Position numbers and translations under genes: made by a program. Source: Nitrosopumilaceae archaeon (GTDB lineage: Archaea > Thermoproteota > Nitrososphaeria > Nitrososphaerales > Nitrosopumilaceae). Taken from it: a stretch of 10,226 nt of DNA. Below, piece after piece: positions 1-6,094 of the stretch. The notes below the pieces were generated by a model. That model had not been told where the DNA came from, ran no database searches, and was given only the letters and a program-made list of their open reading frames with translations. Positions within the stretch are counted from its first letter, which is position 1. Every line of letters starts with the position of its first letter. Location of the stretch: the NCBI GenBank assembly GCA_030697975.1, contig JAUYOQ010000137.1, positions 1-10,226 on the forward strand, in the 5' to 3' direction.

Positions 1-1923
1 TCATTCATCCACACTATCCACTGATCCTGATTCAGTAACATGACTCTCCCCTGCAGGTAGTACCCGAACAAAATCATCTATGCTAATTGATTTTATCACA
101 TCTCCTTTCATATTAACAAACTCGGATTTGATTTTTTTTGCAGCATCTGTCATTTCCGATCCTCCAGGTTCAATCATTGAGTAGCAAACGCAATTTTTTT
201 TAATGCAAGTAGGAGGACCACAAACTACAATATATCTATCATCTTGTTTTAGTAGACCAACACCTAACTTCAGGGTAGTAACTCTGACATAATTTCGTTG
301 ACCGTCAATAACAAAGGAACCTTTAGAAAGAAACTGTCCACTAGGTGCTCCTTTTTTTACTTGTTCAGGATTTACCCAGAATGCTTTTAGCCCATACATT
401 GCCTCTCGCCATGCTCTACTAAAACAAACAGTTGCGTGTGCTACCTCATTCAAACTAGAGTCAGCTGTTTCCTTGCCAGCTTTTAGTATAAAAAACGGTG
501 AACCAAAAATCTCTGCATGAAATACTCTATCGCTATTTTGAAGATGTTTTCTAATTATTGCCATATTTGATGACGAATCACGTCCACCAATTGCTAATGT
601 GTCATCAGAAGTATTGAACCATCTATAGCGTTCGTACCAGTTTTTCTTTTTTATCTCTGTAATAACTATGGAATCTTTGGAAACCTCTACCTGTTTTCTT
701 AGTTTTTCTAAATCTTTTTCGGTTTTCCTTTGTAGTTTTTCAATAGATGCAATTGCTGCTTTTTGTCGTTTTGCCTCATTAAATAAAACAGACGCCAAAG
801 CCTGTAATGAAGAATTAGTATCTATCTTAATTTTAGAATCATGTATAAGAAAACACGTATTACCTTTTTCCTTAATAATAGTACAATTCTGATCTTTTAG
901 AGTTTTCTGAAGTTTAGGATCAGAGATAGAAAATATACCTTTAGAAACTAGATCAAGTAATGAATTAGCTATTTTTGTTATGGCAAAAGATTTTTCGTTA
1001 ACTAAGGAAACTGCCTTGGTTTGTTCTGTTAATTTATTTTCAAGTTCTGTGATTTTCTCACTAGCAGCATTTGTTTTAGTGGACTTTCCAACATTGACTA
1101 AAGTTTCGGTAAATACAATATCTAATCCCATCATAAAACTTTGTACACTAGTATATTCTTCATTCTTATGATCAAATTTTAACGGGTAAACATCTACTTT
1201 GTCACCTCGTACAATCACAGGCTCATGGTTGCCTTTTACAACATTTTCAACTGTTTTTTTAATAGCATCAAAAATTTTTTTTACATCATTATTAGTCAAA
1301 TCATTTCCTGTAATCTTGGAGTCTATTTCGGCTAATTTGCAGATATATTCTACATATTTTGTAGGTAATCCCAATGTTCTCCCAATCCATTTAGAAACCT
1401 GAATCTCTGAAGATAGAATTCCTTCCAAATCTTTTTGATAAAAATTAAAAACGTCTAAACTGTTCTGAGGTGGAGGCGTATATTGTAATCCAACACCTAA
1501 CTTACGATGTCTTACATCAATTGAATGTAATAAAGCTAGAATTTTCATTTCTTTATTGCACAGAATAATATTACCATCACCAAAAAATTCTCCAACAAGA
1601 ACGTATTCTTTATCAAAACCACTAAAAGTTAAATAAACAATTCTTTCTGCTCCAATTTGCTGAATTTTAGCTAGTTTTAATCGCAAAAGAGTGTCACGTA
1701 GTGTTTTGAGAAGCTTATTTGTCTCCATCTGTTCTATCCTTACAGAACTGTTCCATAACCCAAAAGATGAAAACATCAACATAACATCCTGCTTTTCAGG
1801 ATGATGCAGTTTGAAGAGTAGACTATCTCTTGTAATTCCATATATGTTACTAACATAGTAATCATGTGTTTTTTCAGAAATTTCATTAACTAAATATCGC
1901 AGTTCAACTCCTGTTAATGTCAT
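1..1923 (-). CDS. rqcH: RqcH / NFACT-family ribosome quality control protein
   Basis: A complete 640-residue protein of the NFACT family (Rqc2/NEMF in eukaryotes, RqcH/FbpA in bacteria). Family members bind the peptidyl-tRNA-blocked large ribosomal subunit and, where active, add C-terminal tails to stalled nascent chains. In order: NFACT-N region (about 1-280, including GERI-like GAERIVYLTF at 91-100), helical coiled-coil segments (about 285-315 and 383-425), then NFACT-R (about 429-545) with WYERYRWF at 429-436, GGRDSSSN at 446-453, HAEIFGSPFF at 469-478 and FSRAWR at 501-506. A GAPSGQFLSKGSF stretch (525-537) is typical of archaeal and eukaryotic members, and the tail is acidic. The ATG at 1923 lies about 25 bases from an A/T box. 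Oddity: the two Asp positions needed for tailing in studied homologues appear as Glu7 and Glu93, while Arg94 is kept. The family call is firm; tailing activity is not established. Confidence 0.93.
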   Translation of the reverse strand: MTLTGVELRYLVNEISEKTHDYYVSNIYGITRDSLLFKLHHPEKQDVMLMFSSFGLWNSSVRIEQMETNKLLKTLRDTLLRLKLAKIQQIGAERIVYLTFSGFDKEYVLVGEFFGDGNIILCNKEMKILALLHSIDVRHRKLGVGLQYTPPPQNSLDVFNFYQKDLEGILSSEIQVSKWIGRTLGLPTKYVEYICKLAEIDSKITGNDLTNNDVKKIFDAIKKTVENVVKGNHEPVIVRGDKVDVYPLKFDHKNEEYTSVQSFMMGLDIVFTETLVNVGKSTKTNAASEKITELENKLTEQTKAVSLVNEKSFAITKIANSLLDLVSKGIFSISDPKLQKTLKDQNCTIIKEKGNTCFLIHDSKIKIDTNSSLQALASVLFNEAKRQKAAIASIEKLQRKTEKDLEKLRKQVEVSKDSIVITEIKKKNWYERYRWFNTSDDTLAIGGRDSSSNMAIIRKHLQNSDRVFHAEIFGSPFFILKAGKETADSSLNEVAHATVCFSRAWREAMYGLKAFWVNPEQVKKGAPSGQFLSKGSFVIDGQRNYVRVTTLKLGVGLLKQDDRYIVVCGPPTCIKKNCVCYSMIEPGGSEMTDAAKKIKSEFVNMKGDVIKSISIDDFVRVLPAGESHVTESGSVDSVDE

Positions 1924-1944
1924 AGTAACCTATTGTAAGTCTGA

Positions 1945-1952
1945 AATTATAC
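1945..1952 (-). promoter_or_regulatory. Candidate TATA box for rqcH
   Basis: On the minus strand this reads TATAATTT, centred about 25 bases before the rqcH ATG at 1923. That is the spacing expected between an archaeal TATA box and the transcription start, so the mRNA may be leaderless or nearly so. No Shine-Dalgarno-like sequence precedes the ATG. The region is A/T-rich, so chance matches are easy. Confidence 0.4.
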
Positions 1953-1987
1953 TCTTACTCCTCATATTCGAATTTTTTAACCAAAGA

Positions 1988-1995
1988 TTTTAAAC
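1988..1995 (+). promoter_or_regulatory. Weak candidate TATA box for the EMC6-like gene
   Basis: TTTTAAAC is centred about 35 bases upstream of the TTG start at 2027. If used, it would place transcription start near 2018 and give a leader of about 9 bases. A second A/T run at 1972-1979 is further away. The assignment is tentative because the whole 103-base divergent spacer (1924-2026) is A/T-rich. Confidence 0.25.
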
Positions 1996-2026
1996 AAGGT
2001 TTTTCGGAGTCAACGTAGAAATTTCA

Positions 2027-2452
2027 TTGAAACACCCTAAAAAGAAAATTGAAAAAAAACCTGATTCTGATGATTTTACAAACGAACCCCATGTAGCAGA
2101 ACCACCTATCAATGAAACCGATAAGAGTGATGTACAGCAAAAAATTAACATATTATTTTGGATTCGGGTCGGACTTGCAGTTCTTGGTGGGGTACTTGCG
2201 ACATTTTTATTTGAACCAATTGAGGGAGATGAAAGAAGATGGGCATCTATAGTATTGTTAATTGTTATCTTCATTATATCTGTGGGCATAGCTAAAGGAA
2301 TGCGAATACAACTACCTCCATCTGACAAAAAGAAACTTCTTACTACAGCTATTGGCAGCTATATTTTCATTTACTTGTTTATGTGGATACTAACATACAC
2401 GTTTGTTCATGCTGGAGGAAACGGTGGTTTTCCACTAACGCCATTTACATAG
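2027..2452 (+). CDS. Small three-helix membrane protein, EMC6-like
   Basis: A 141-residue protein with a charged hydrophilic N-terminus (about 1-40, rich in Lys, Asp and Glu) and three predicted membrane helices at about 43-63, 73-91 and 106-127. The third helix carries F114, Y116, W120, Y124, V127 and H128. This spacing is the same as in the C-terminal helix of eukaryotic EMC6 as I recall it (F-x-Y-x3-W-x3-Y-x2-V-H). EMC6 partners EMC3 in the insertase core of the ER membrane complex, so a role in membrane-protein insertion is inferred. The start is TTG: an in-frame stop lies at 1991-1993 and no in-frame ATG occurs until residue 92, after two helices. The gene is divergent from rqcH and ends 32 bases before cbiT. 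Without a profile search it could be an unrelated small 3-TM protein. Confidence 0.6.
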   Translation: MKHPKKKIEKKPDSDDFTNEPHVAEPPINETDKSDVQQKINILFWIRVGLAVLGGVLATFLFEPIEGDERRWASIVLLIVIFIISVGIAKGMRIQLPPSDKKKLLTTAIGSYIFIYLFMWILTYTFVHAGGNGGFPLTPFT

Positions 2453-2484
2453 TACTAAAATACCAAAACGAATTCCTTGTCTCA

Positions 2485-3072
2485 ATGTGGAAACATAAAA
2501 CACCTGGTATTCCAGATGAGCTCTTTGAGCGTTCTGATGAAGTACCTATAACAAAAGAAGAGATCCGAGCTATACAAATTAGCAAAGCACGATTAGGTCT
2601 TGGCAATACCGTCTATGATGTTGGTTGTGGTAGTGGTTCTATAACAGTTGAAGCAGCACTACAAGTAGAATCAACAGGCAAGATCTATGCTATTGATTTT
2701 GATCCTAAAGCTATTGAATTGACAAAGAAAAATCTCCAAAAATTTGGATTGTCTAATGCAGAAGTTATTTTAGGTAATGCAAAAGAAGAAATTATTAAAC
2801 TGCCAGAAGCAGATGCAATCTTTGTTGGTGGCACTGGTGGTGATACAAAAGAAATAGTTGAGCTATGTCGAACAAAATTAAGATCAGGTGGTAGAATTGT
2901 TATAGGAATAATTTTAATTGAAACATTATTTTCCATCTTAGAAATCATTGAAAAAAAATTTACGTCAGTTGATATAATCCAAATAACAATCTCCAAAAGC
3001 CGTAAGACATCTACTGGAACAATGATGTTGGCACGAAATCCTGTCACCGTTATATCGGCAACAAAAATTTAA
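2485..3072 (+). CDS. cbiT: Cobalt-precorrin-6B C15-methyltransferase (decarboxylating), CbiT
   Basis: A 195-residue class I SAM-dependent methyltransferase. CbiT methylates C15 of the corrin ring and removes the C12 acetate carboxyl in cobalamin synthesis. Visible features are the N-terminal PITKEEIR (21-28), a hallmark of CbiT, SAM motif I VYDVGCGSGSIT (43-54), an acidic residue after the second strand in AIDFDP (69-74), and AIFVGGTGG (111-119). The length fits stand-alone CbiT, without the CbiE fusion found in CobL. I chose ATG 2485 because the protein then begins MWKHKTPGIPD as in relatives. The frame is open back to 2383, but that start would overlap the upstream gene by 70 bases and add a family-unlike segment. 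An A/T stretch (2455-2464) sits about 25 bases upstream, so the gene could have its own promoter or be read through from the membrane-protein gene. Confidence 0.92.
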   Translation: MWKHKTPGIPDELFERSDEVPITKEEIRAIQISKARLGLGNTVYDVGCGSGSITVEAALQVESTGKIYAIDFDPKAIELTKKNLQKFGLSNAEVILGNAKEEIIKLPEADAIFVGGTGGDTKEIVELCRTKLRSGGRIVIGIILIETLFSILEIIEKKFTSVDIIQITISKSRKTSTGTMMLARNPVTVISATKI

Positions 3073-3084
3073 CTCAAGTTTAGC

Positions 3085-3092
3085 TTTTAATT
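3085..3092 (+). promoter_or_regulatory. Candidate TATA box for cbiL
   Basis: TTTTAATT is centred about 25 bases before the cbiL ATG at 3114, in the 41-base gap after cbiT. The spacing would suit a leaderless cbiL-cbiF transcript separate from cbiT. Support is limited to motif and spacing in A/T-rich DNA. Confidence 0.35.
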
Positions 3093-3113
3093 GGGAACAA
3101 AATAGGCATTTGT

Positions 3114-3836
3114 ATGTATGAATTAGTTTGTGTCGGCTGTGGTCCAGGTGATCCAGAATTACTGACTGTTAAGGCTGTAAAGGCCATAAAAAACGCAGAT
3201 GTCATACTATGTCCTACCTCAAAAGAAGGAAAATCAAGCATTGCTCTTTCAGTAGTCTCATCAATATTAGATCAGAGTAAAAAACCAGAAATTGTGAATT
3301 TGATATTTCCAATGGTTAAAGATAAACAAACACTTGAAACTACTTGGGAAAAAAACGCAAAAATTTTAGCAGAATATGTACTTGCTGGAAAAAAAGCAGT
3401 ATATCTTACAGTAGGTGATCCTTACCTATACAGCACTTGGATCTATTTACATCGAGAGCTTGAAACGAAATATCCCCAAATTAAAATATCTGTTATTCCT
3501 GGGATAGTCTCCATTTTCACTTTTGCCTCAAAAGTGGGAATAAGCCTAGCTGAAGGTGGTGAAAAAATGGCTGTAATTCCTTCTTGTTATGATCTTTCTA
3601 AAGTAAAAGAGCTTGCAAAAAATTGTGACACAATGATATTTCTAAAGGACGGTCGTTACTTTGATCAGGTAATCGAACTTTTAAAAGAAGCTGGATTTTC
3701 TGACGACTCTATATTTGCTATTGGACAGGATCTTGGTACTGATAAAGAAATTGTAAGAAAGTTAAAACTTGGTGAGGTTACTAAAGAAACCATGACCACC
3801 AAATATTTCTCAATAATGGTGGTAAAGCGTGCCTAA
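3114..3836 (+). CDS. cbiL: Precorrin-2 / cobalt-factor II C20-methyltransferase, CbiL
   Basis: A 240-residue class III tetrapyrrole methyltransferase, the usual CbiL/CobI size. It transfers a methyl group from SAM to C20 of (cobalt-)precorrin-2, an early cobalamin step. Visible motifs are the N-terminal VGCGPGDPELLTVKA (7-21), the loop YLTVGDPYLYST (97-108) and VIPGIVS (127-133), all in the order expected of the fold. The VGDPYLYST version of the second motif and the ILCPTS segment after the first strand favour CbiL over other family members. Its stop overlaps the GTG start of cbiF by 8 bases, suggesting translational coupling. It shares a 15-base identity with cbiF over the GCGPGDP region, as expected of paralogues. 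Confidence 0.93.
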   Translation: MYELVCVGCGPGDPELLTVKAVKAIKNADVILCPTSKEGKSSIALSVVSSILDQSKKPEIVNLIFPMVKDKQTLETTWEKNAKILAEYVLAGKKAVYLTVGDPYLYSTWIYLHRELETKYPQIKISVIPGIVSIFTFASKVGISLAEGGEKMAVIPSCYDLSKVKELAKNCDTMIFLKDGRYFDQVIELLKEAGFSDDSIFAIGQDLGTDKEIVRKLKLGEVTKETMTTKYFSIMVVKRA

Positions 3837-4593
3837 AGTTTACTTTGTCGGCTGTGGTCCTGGAGACCCAGAGCTTATTACAGTAAAAGCAAAAAAACTA
3901 ATTCAAAAAGCAGACGTGATGGTATATTCAGGTTCATTAATTCCAACACCAATTCTAAAGCTCTGCAAAAAAGGAAAATTGTATGATGCAGCAAAACTGG
4001 TAAGAGAAGAAATTTTTGAAATTTTACAAAAAAATTCTAAAGAAAATAAAATTGTAGTTAGATTACATGATGGTGATCCAACCATTTATGGAGCAATAAA
4101 AGAACAGATAGACAATCTTCAAAAAGAAGGAATTGAATCAGAAATTATACCTGGCGTAACATCATTTTTAGCGTCAGCCGCCGCACTTGGAATTCAACTT
4201 ACACTGCCAGGAGTTACTCAAACAATTATCATAACACGTGCAGAAGCAAGAACCAAAGTTCCAGAGCGAGAAAAAATTTCTGAGTTGGCAAAACACGATG
4301 CTACCATGGTATTCTATCTCAGCGTTCATTTATTATCTGAAATAGTAAAACAAGCAATTGATGGTGGTTATAGTAAGTCAACTCCAGCAGCAGTTGTATA
4401 CAGGGCAAGCTGGCCAGACCAAAAAGTTATTGTCGGAACACTTGAAGACATTACAAAGAAGGTTCGTGCTGAAAAGATCATCAGGACTGCTATTGTGATT
4501 ATTGGCAACGTGATACAGCCTTCTTCATACGAGTATTCTAGATTATATGATAAAACTTTCACTCATAGTTTTAGAAAAGCAAAAAAAACTTGA
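3829..4593 (+). CDS. cbiF: Precorrin-4 / cobalt-precorrin-4 C11-methyltransferase, CbiF
   Basis: A 254-residue tetrapyrrole methyltransferase of the CbiF/CobM type, which methylates C11 of the corrin precursor. Markers are VGCGPGDPELITVKA (7-21), YSGSLI (33-38, a CobM/CbiF signature), RLHDGDPTIYGAI (78-90), PGVTSFLASAAAL (108-120) and the C-terminal YSRLYDKTFTHSFR (236-249), also characteristic of this subgroup. The start is GTG at 3829, inside the last codons of cbiL. No ATG gives a complete GCGPGDP strand, so this start is well supported; a GGTGG at 3818-3822 could be a weak ribosome binding site. The gene is followed 28 bases later by the uracil glycosylase. CbiH, CbiG, CbiE and CbiC are not in the window. 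Confidence 0.93.
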   Translation: MPKVYFVGCGPGDPELITVKAKKLIQKADVMVYSGSLIPTPILKLCKKGKLYDAAKLVREEIFEILQKNSKENKIVVRLHDGDPTIYGAIKEQIDNLQKEGIESEIIPGVTSFLASAAALGIQLTLPGVTQTIIITRAEARTKVPEREKISELAKHDATMVFYLSVHLLSEIVKQAIDGGYSKSTPAAVVYRASWPDQKVIVGTLEDITKKVRAEKIIRTAIVIIGNVIQPSSYEYSRLYDKTFTHSFRKAKKT

Positions 4594-4621
4594 TTTTCCA
4601 TATTTTCAATTTTATGTAATT

Positions 4622-5290
4622 ATGATGAATAAATCATTACAACAACTAAACAACAAAATCATTCATTGCAAAAAATGTCCTAGATTAACCAAGTATATCT
4701 GTAATATAGCAAAAAATAAGGTAAAACGATTCAAACATGAAAATTATTGGGGAAAACCCTTACCAGGATTTGGTGATCCAAATGCTGAACTTTTACTCAT
4801 TGGGCTTGCACCGGCTGCTCATGGCGGTAACCGTACAGGAAGAATGTTTACTGGTGATAGTTCAGGTGACTGGGTTGCAAGGGTACTATATGATAATGGA
4901 TTTGCAACAAAACCAATCAGTCAAAGATTAGATGACGGTTTTAATCTCATCAACACATACATTACAGCAACTGTACGATGCGCACCGCCAGAAAATAAAC
5001 CACTCAAAGAAGAATTTGACAATTGTTTTTCATATCTTAAAGAAGAACTTGCTATGCTCAAAAATGTTAAAGTTATTGTTTGCCTCGGCAAAATTGCATT
5101 TGATTCATGTTGCAAACTATTAGAAATAAAACACAGCAAATTTGTACATGGTAAATCATTTACACATAAAGAATGGAAAATAATTTGTTCTTATCACCCA
5201 AGTAGACAAAACACACAAACAGGACGCCTCAAGTGGTCTGATTGGAACAAAATATTTGTTTTAGCAAACAAAATACTAGTTAAGAATTAA
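4622..5290 (+). CDS. Family-5 uracil-DNA glycosylase (UDGb)
   Basis: A 222-residue iron-sulfur uracil-DNA glycosylase that removes uracil, and in studied UDGb enzymes also some other deaminated bases, leaving an AP site. The active-site loop GLAPAAHGGNRTGRMFTGD (61-79) and second motif HPSRQNTQTGRL (192-203) match family 5. The Ala-Pro-Ala after GL and the NRTGR extension separate it from family 4. Four cysteines, C16, C19, C120 and C135, have the spacing of the 4Fe-4S ligands. ATG 4622 (or the adjacent ATG 4625) puts the first Cys pair near the N-terminus as in relatives. An upstream start at 4547 would overlap cbiF by 47 bases and add an unlikely segment. The gene follows cbiF by 28 bases on the same strand and may be co-transcribed, though the functions are unrelated. 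Confidence 0.92.
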   Translation: MMNKSLQQLNNKIIHCKKCPRLTKYICNIAKNKVKRFKHENYWGKPLPGFGDPNAELLLIGLAPAAHGGNRTGRMFTGDSSGDWVARVLYDNGFATKPISQRLDDGFNLINTYITATVRCAPPENKPLKEEFDNCFSYLKEELAMLKNVKVIVCLGKIAFDSCCKLLEIKHSKFVHGKSFTHKEWKIICSYHPSRQNTQTGRLKWSDWNKIFVLANKILVKN

Positions 5291-5310
5291 AATTACTAAA
5301 TTTTCAATGT

Positions 5311-5324
5311 TTTAAATAAAAAAA
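5311..5324 (-). terminator. Probable T-tract terminator of cdvB
   Basis: On the minus strand, 26 bases after the cdvB stop, there is a run of seven T followed by ATTTAAAA. Archaeal transcription commonly ends at such U-tracts without a hairpin. It lies in the 59-base convergent gap between the glycosylase gene and cdvB. The plus strand has only shorter T runs (5301-5304 and 5310-5313). Confidence 0.45.
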
Positions 5325-5349
5325 CAGAAATGGATATCGCCAGCTACAA

Positions 5350-5994
5350 CTAATAGGTAGATGTAGTTTGTGACGATAGTCCTGATGAAGAAGGAACAGA
5401 TGGGAATTTATCTCCAATTTGTTGCTCTGCAACTGCAGATGCTTCTCTGAGAATTCTCTCTGTCTCTTCGTTTGTAGTATCTTGTTCCACGTTGAAGGCG
5501 TCTCCAGATAGCGAATCGACCATAAGACCATTCAATGTTTGTGTCATAGAGTTCAATTCTGAGTCTGCTTCTGGCATGAATCTACCTAAGGAAGATCTCA
5601 TACCTTTCATAGTAGCTACTGCTGGACCTATTGCAATCATTGCATCACCTAGGTCATGGATAGTAGTTAATCGCAACTGAACTTGTTCTAGTGACATTCT
5701 TGCGTTGCCTAGCATCTTTGTAACCTTTCGAATCTCTGCTAACTCATTGGACAAAACTCTACTTGCTGTAGTGTCATGTTGTTGCATTGCCGTAACTATT
5801 CTGTTGAATAGTTGTTGATCTCTTTCTCTTAATCTGGTCAGCATAGAGTCCATCTTTGAAATTTGAACTTGCAGCTTGTTGACGGCTGTCTGGATTCGAG
5901 GTTTTAGTGCAGCTTCTGGTTTTACTGTGTCACGAATTCGGTCTGTTAGGCCTCTAGTTTCTTGACGTGCCCAAGTCTTATCAAAACTTGTCAT
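5350..5994 (-). CDS. CdvB-family ESCRT-III paralogue
   Basis: A 214-residue, largely helical protein of the archaeal CdvB/ESCRT-III (Snf7) family, which polymerises on membranes during cell division. The core runs from about 10 to 165 and is rich in charged heptad-like helices: a basic first helix region (10-45), a long helix with MDSMLTRLRERDQQLF (48-63), then RVLSNELAEIRKVTKML (79-95) and a helix with LRLTTIHDLGDAM (107-119). A Ser/Thr-rich linker and acidic helix (172-192) lead to a tail with FPSVP (197-201), resembling a MIM2 motif that would bind the MIT domain of the CdvC/Vps4 ATPase. There is no room for the winged-helix CdvA-binding domain of Sulfolobus CdvB, so it is closer to the CdvB1/B2 type. 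No cdvA or cdvC is nearby. G+C looks higher than in neighbouring genes, which may reflect high expression. Confidence 0.85.
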   Translation of the reverse strand: MTSFDKTWARQETRGLTDRIRDTVKPEAALKPRIQTAVNKLQVQISKMDSMLTRLRERDQQLFNRIVTAMQQHDTTASRVLSNELAEIRKVTKMLGNARMSLEQVQLRLTTIHDLGDAMIAIGPAVATMKGMRSSLGRFMPEADSELNSMTQTLNGLMVDSLSGDAFNVEQDTTNEETERILREASAVAEQQIGDKFPSVPSSSGLSSQTTSTY

Positions 5995-6030
5995 ACGCCG
6001 TAGTTTAGAATTTCATTCTTAATGGCTGGT

Positions 6031-6040
6031 GTATATTATC
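6031..6040 (-). promoter_or_regulatory. Candidate TATA box for cdvB
   Basis: On the minus strand this reads GATAATATAC, centred about 41 bases upstream of the cdvB ATG (5994). Transcription would then start near 6009 and give a leader of roughly 15 bases, unlike the leaderless spacing seen for other genes here. No clear Shine-Dalgarno sequence is visible. Confidence 0.3.
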
Positions 6041-6051
6041 ATCAACATAGG

Positions 6052-6063
6052 GCTAAATTTAGC
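6052..6063. promoter_or_regulatory. 12-bp perfect palindrome in the divergent cdvB / MurI-like spacer
   Basis: GCTAAATTTAGC is a perfect 12-base palindrome near the middle of the 100-base spacer between divergent genes. It could be a symmetric TATA element serving both directions, or a site for a dimeric regulator. For the rightward gene, transcription would start near 6084 and leave an 11-base leader containing AGGA (6086-6089), 5 bases before the ATG. Function is inferred from position and symmetry only. Confidence 0.35.
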
Positions 6064-6094
6064 TAACAAATGAATCACCAATTATAGGATCCAC

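Noticed and set aside
1990..2328. Minus-strand open frame opposite the EMC6-like gene
   Set aside because: Its residues do not resemble any family I know, and it is the antisense shadow of a gene with clear membrane-helix periodicity and an EMC6-like motif.
2383..2484. Longer start for cbiT, adding 34 residues
   Set aside because: It overlaps the upstream membrane-protein gene by 70 bases, and the added segment is unlike CbiT. ATG 2485 gives the typical family N-terminus and has an A/T box at the right distance.
3131..3860. 15-base exact repeat TGTCGGCTGTGGTCC at 3131-3145 and 3846-3860
   Set aside because: It encodes the shared VGCGP motif of the paralogous methyltransferases CbiL and CbiF, so it reflects family homology rather than a recombination or regulatory repeat.
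4547..4621. Longer start for the uracil glycosylase, adding 25 residues
   Set aside because: It overlaps the conserved C-terminus of cbiF, and the extra hydrophobic segment is not part of UDGb. ATG 4622/4625 places the first iron-sulfur Cys pair correctly.
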